A stretch of DNA of 64,000 nt from Zhuqueibacter pondensis (lineage in GTDB: Bacteria > Zhuqueibacterota > Zhuqueibacteria > Zhuqueibacterales > Zhuqueibacteraceae), in NCBI GenBank assembly GCA_034505955.1, contig JAPDQK010000007.1, positions 62,001 to 126,000 on the forward strand. The letters run 5' to 3'. Every line of letters starts with the position of its first letter. The stretch's first letter is position 1. Below the pieces are notes generated by a model, which was not told the origin of the DNA, made no database searches, and was given only the letters and a program-made list of their open reading frames with translations. Position numbers and translations under genes: made by a program. This document shows, in pieces, positions 63,146 to 64,000 of the stretch.

Positions 63146-63751
63146 TTAGCGTTCGGCCATGGCTACCCAGAAATATATCTGTGCAAGAACTGCAAATTTG
63201 GAGGCAAAATCGATTACTTTGCCGAGAAATTGCAGGGTATTGCCAGGCACAACAATCGTATCACCCGGCTGCAGTTCGGGGATCAGCGTTTGCCGGCCGG
63301 TTTCGAGATATTTTTTGATGTTGACCTCAATAACCTGCTGGGCCTGGGGCTGCATCACATTCAAATCCGTACTGCCGGCGCGGCTCGCCAACATCATCTC
63401 GCGGTGGTTGGCGCCATCCTGGGTGTGTGAGCTGCTGACGCCAGAGCTCGTACTGCGAATGATTTTGACCTTTTTGATCTTGGCTTGTTCCAGTGGTCCG
63501 CCGGCAAACGAGATGAGAGAAATGAGATCCGTATCTTTGGGTACCATGTATTGACCGGGCTTGCGAACGAATCCCCAAATGTTGACTTTGATCAACAGCT
63601 CATCCTGTTCGCCGAGGTAGTATTGCGCGCCGCGGTTGCGACCCGCATCTGGTTGCTCCTGTTCGTCTTGTGCGGAAGCGAAGGCAGGAAAGTAGAGGGA
63701 TAAAACGATGAGCAGAAATAAACACACTGCTCCCTTGCCGAAATATCGCAT
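63146..63751 (-). CDS. Short SLBB-domain polysaccharide export protein (Wza-like)
   Basis: 201 residues; E. coli Wza has 379. Signal peptide 'GAVCLFLLIVLSLYFPAFASAQ', then a merged segment 'YLGEQDELLIKVNIWGFVRKPGQYMVPKDTDLISLISFAGGP' that resembles the SLBB fold, then 'ELQPGDTIVVPG' and a C-terminal hydrophobic helix ('FASKFAVLAQIYFWVAM'), which in Wza crosses the outer membrane. A full Poly_export domain is not visible. First gene of the minus-strand locus; likely the outer-membrane or periplasmic part of the export channel. Confidence 0.83.
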   Translation of the reverse strand: MRYFGKGAVCLFLLIVLSLYFPAFASAQDEQEQPDAGRNRGAQYYLGEQDELLIKVNIWGFVRKPGQYMVPKDTDLISLISFAGGPLEQAKIKKVKIIRSTSSGVSSSHTQDGANHREMMLASRAGSTDLNVMQPQAQQVIEVNIKKYLETGRQTLIPELQPGDTIVVPGNTLQFLGKVIDFASKFAVLAQIYFWVAMAER

Positions 63752-64000
63752 AGCTTTTCACCCATAGGTTGAAGTTCATGATCGCCGTGCCGTCCATGGG
63801 CGAGGCGAAACCGGCGTCGATGGCCTGCGGCCGGAGGCGGTTCTGCGCCGTCGACAACCGGTCAATTGACATGGTTAGCTTGTAACCAAGATACTATATA
63901 ACGACAAGAGAGGTATAGTGTCGAAAATGTTTACGAAAATTTAACAACACGTTATTCAATCATTGTAGTTTGCCACATTTATTCACTCGCAGCCTGCGGC
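63752..64000. other. Upstream region of the polysaccharide locus, no gene seen
   Basis: 249 bp up to the window edge. It must contain the promoter of the locus. Minus-strand TATAGT/TATATAG boxes occur near 63890-63920 but without a clear -35. A GC-rich palindromic stretch (near 63818-63838, GGCCTGCGGCCGGAGGC) is present. Confidence 0.4.

Noticed and set aside
63752..63880. Possible c-di-GMP riboswitch upstream of the polysaccharide locus (minus strand contains GCCTCCGGCC as in the GEMM motif).
   Set aside because: The first half of the motif (the AGGGCAAACC region) and the closing GGTAGC...GGGTTACC helix are missing; the match is limited to a short GC-rich palindrome.

Overview
The window looks like chromosomal DNA of a diderm bacterium of the FCB supergroup. 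Three large secreted proteins end in a 'NYPNP(F/V)...' type A Por/type IX secretion sorting domain, and LpxH, a family 9 glycosyltransferase of the heptosyltransferase type, GmhA/GmhB and a Wza/Wzc/Wzi-like export set point to an LPS-bearing outer membrane. Overall style (base composition near half G+C by eye, long T9SS proteins, many short dispersed palindromes) is compatible with KSB1/Calditrichota/Ignavibacteria-like lineages, but that placement is inference. One assembly gap (94 N) lies inside an MFS gene and is flanked by a false 133-bp duplication.

Region 1 (1-33 kb) is mostly housekeeping and cell-envelope genes. In order: the end of an Ig-domain surface protein; a HEPN gene overlapping a small unknown partner; a signal peptide peptidase with an N-terminal barrel-like extension; a YhaN/YhaO-like SMC-ATPase and phosphoesterase pair (minus strand); a membrane TPR protein; the conserved tilS-hpt-ftsH cluster with a CAT-anticodon tRNA beside tilS; an HU protein gene overlapping a membrane protein that fuses an HU-like domain to LysM; an NTF2-like protein; an isochorismatase-type hydrolase; the diadenylate cyclase cdaA; a histidine kinase with an eroded ATPase domain; a heptosyltransferase-like GT9; an HD hydrolase divergent from folP; a class A penicillin-binding protein with lpxH; and a plus-strand run of membrane protein, ABC ATPase, ABC permease and MFS transporter.

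Region 2 (33.4-63.8 kb) is a single minus-strand polysaccharide locus of 21 genes. Read in its own direction it starts with an SLBB export protein and a Wzc-like tyrosine autokinase. Four sulfotransferase-fold proteins, a GDP-L-fucose-synthase-like enzyme, another SDR epimerase, a Wzx flippase, an alkaline-phosphatase-superfamily enzyme, a Wzy/O-antigen-ligase-like protein and three GT4 glycosyltransferases follow. Then come two tandem PHP/DUF3604 metallohydrolases and a sulfatase, all three with T9SS tails, a lipoprotein glycoside hydrolase, a polyprenyl-phosphate sugar transferase, a Wzi-like outer-membrane protein, and gmhA/gmhB. Many neighbours overlap by a few bases. The simplest reading is a Wzx/Wzy-dependent exopolysaccharide or capsule that is probably sulfated, with secreted enzymes that act on it or on related glycans.

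Repeats: several short palindromic or dispersed elements lie in the intergenic spaces (2291-2338, 9366-9428, 17614-17656, 24636-24694, 28092-28182, 33080-33190). The copy at 33080 carries a 46-bp insertion relative to the copy at 9366. No CRISPR array, transposase, integrase or rRNA gene was seen.
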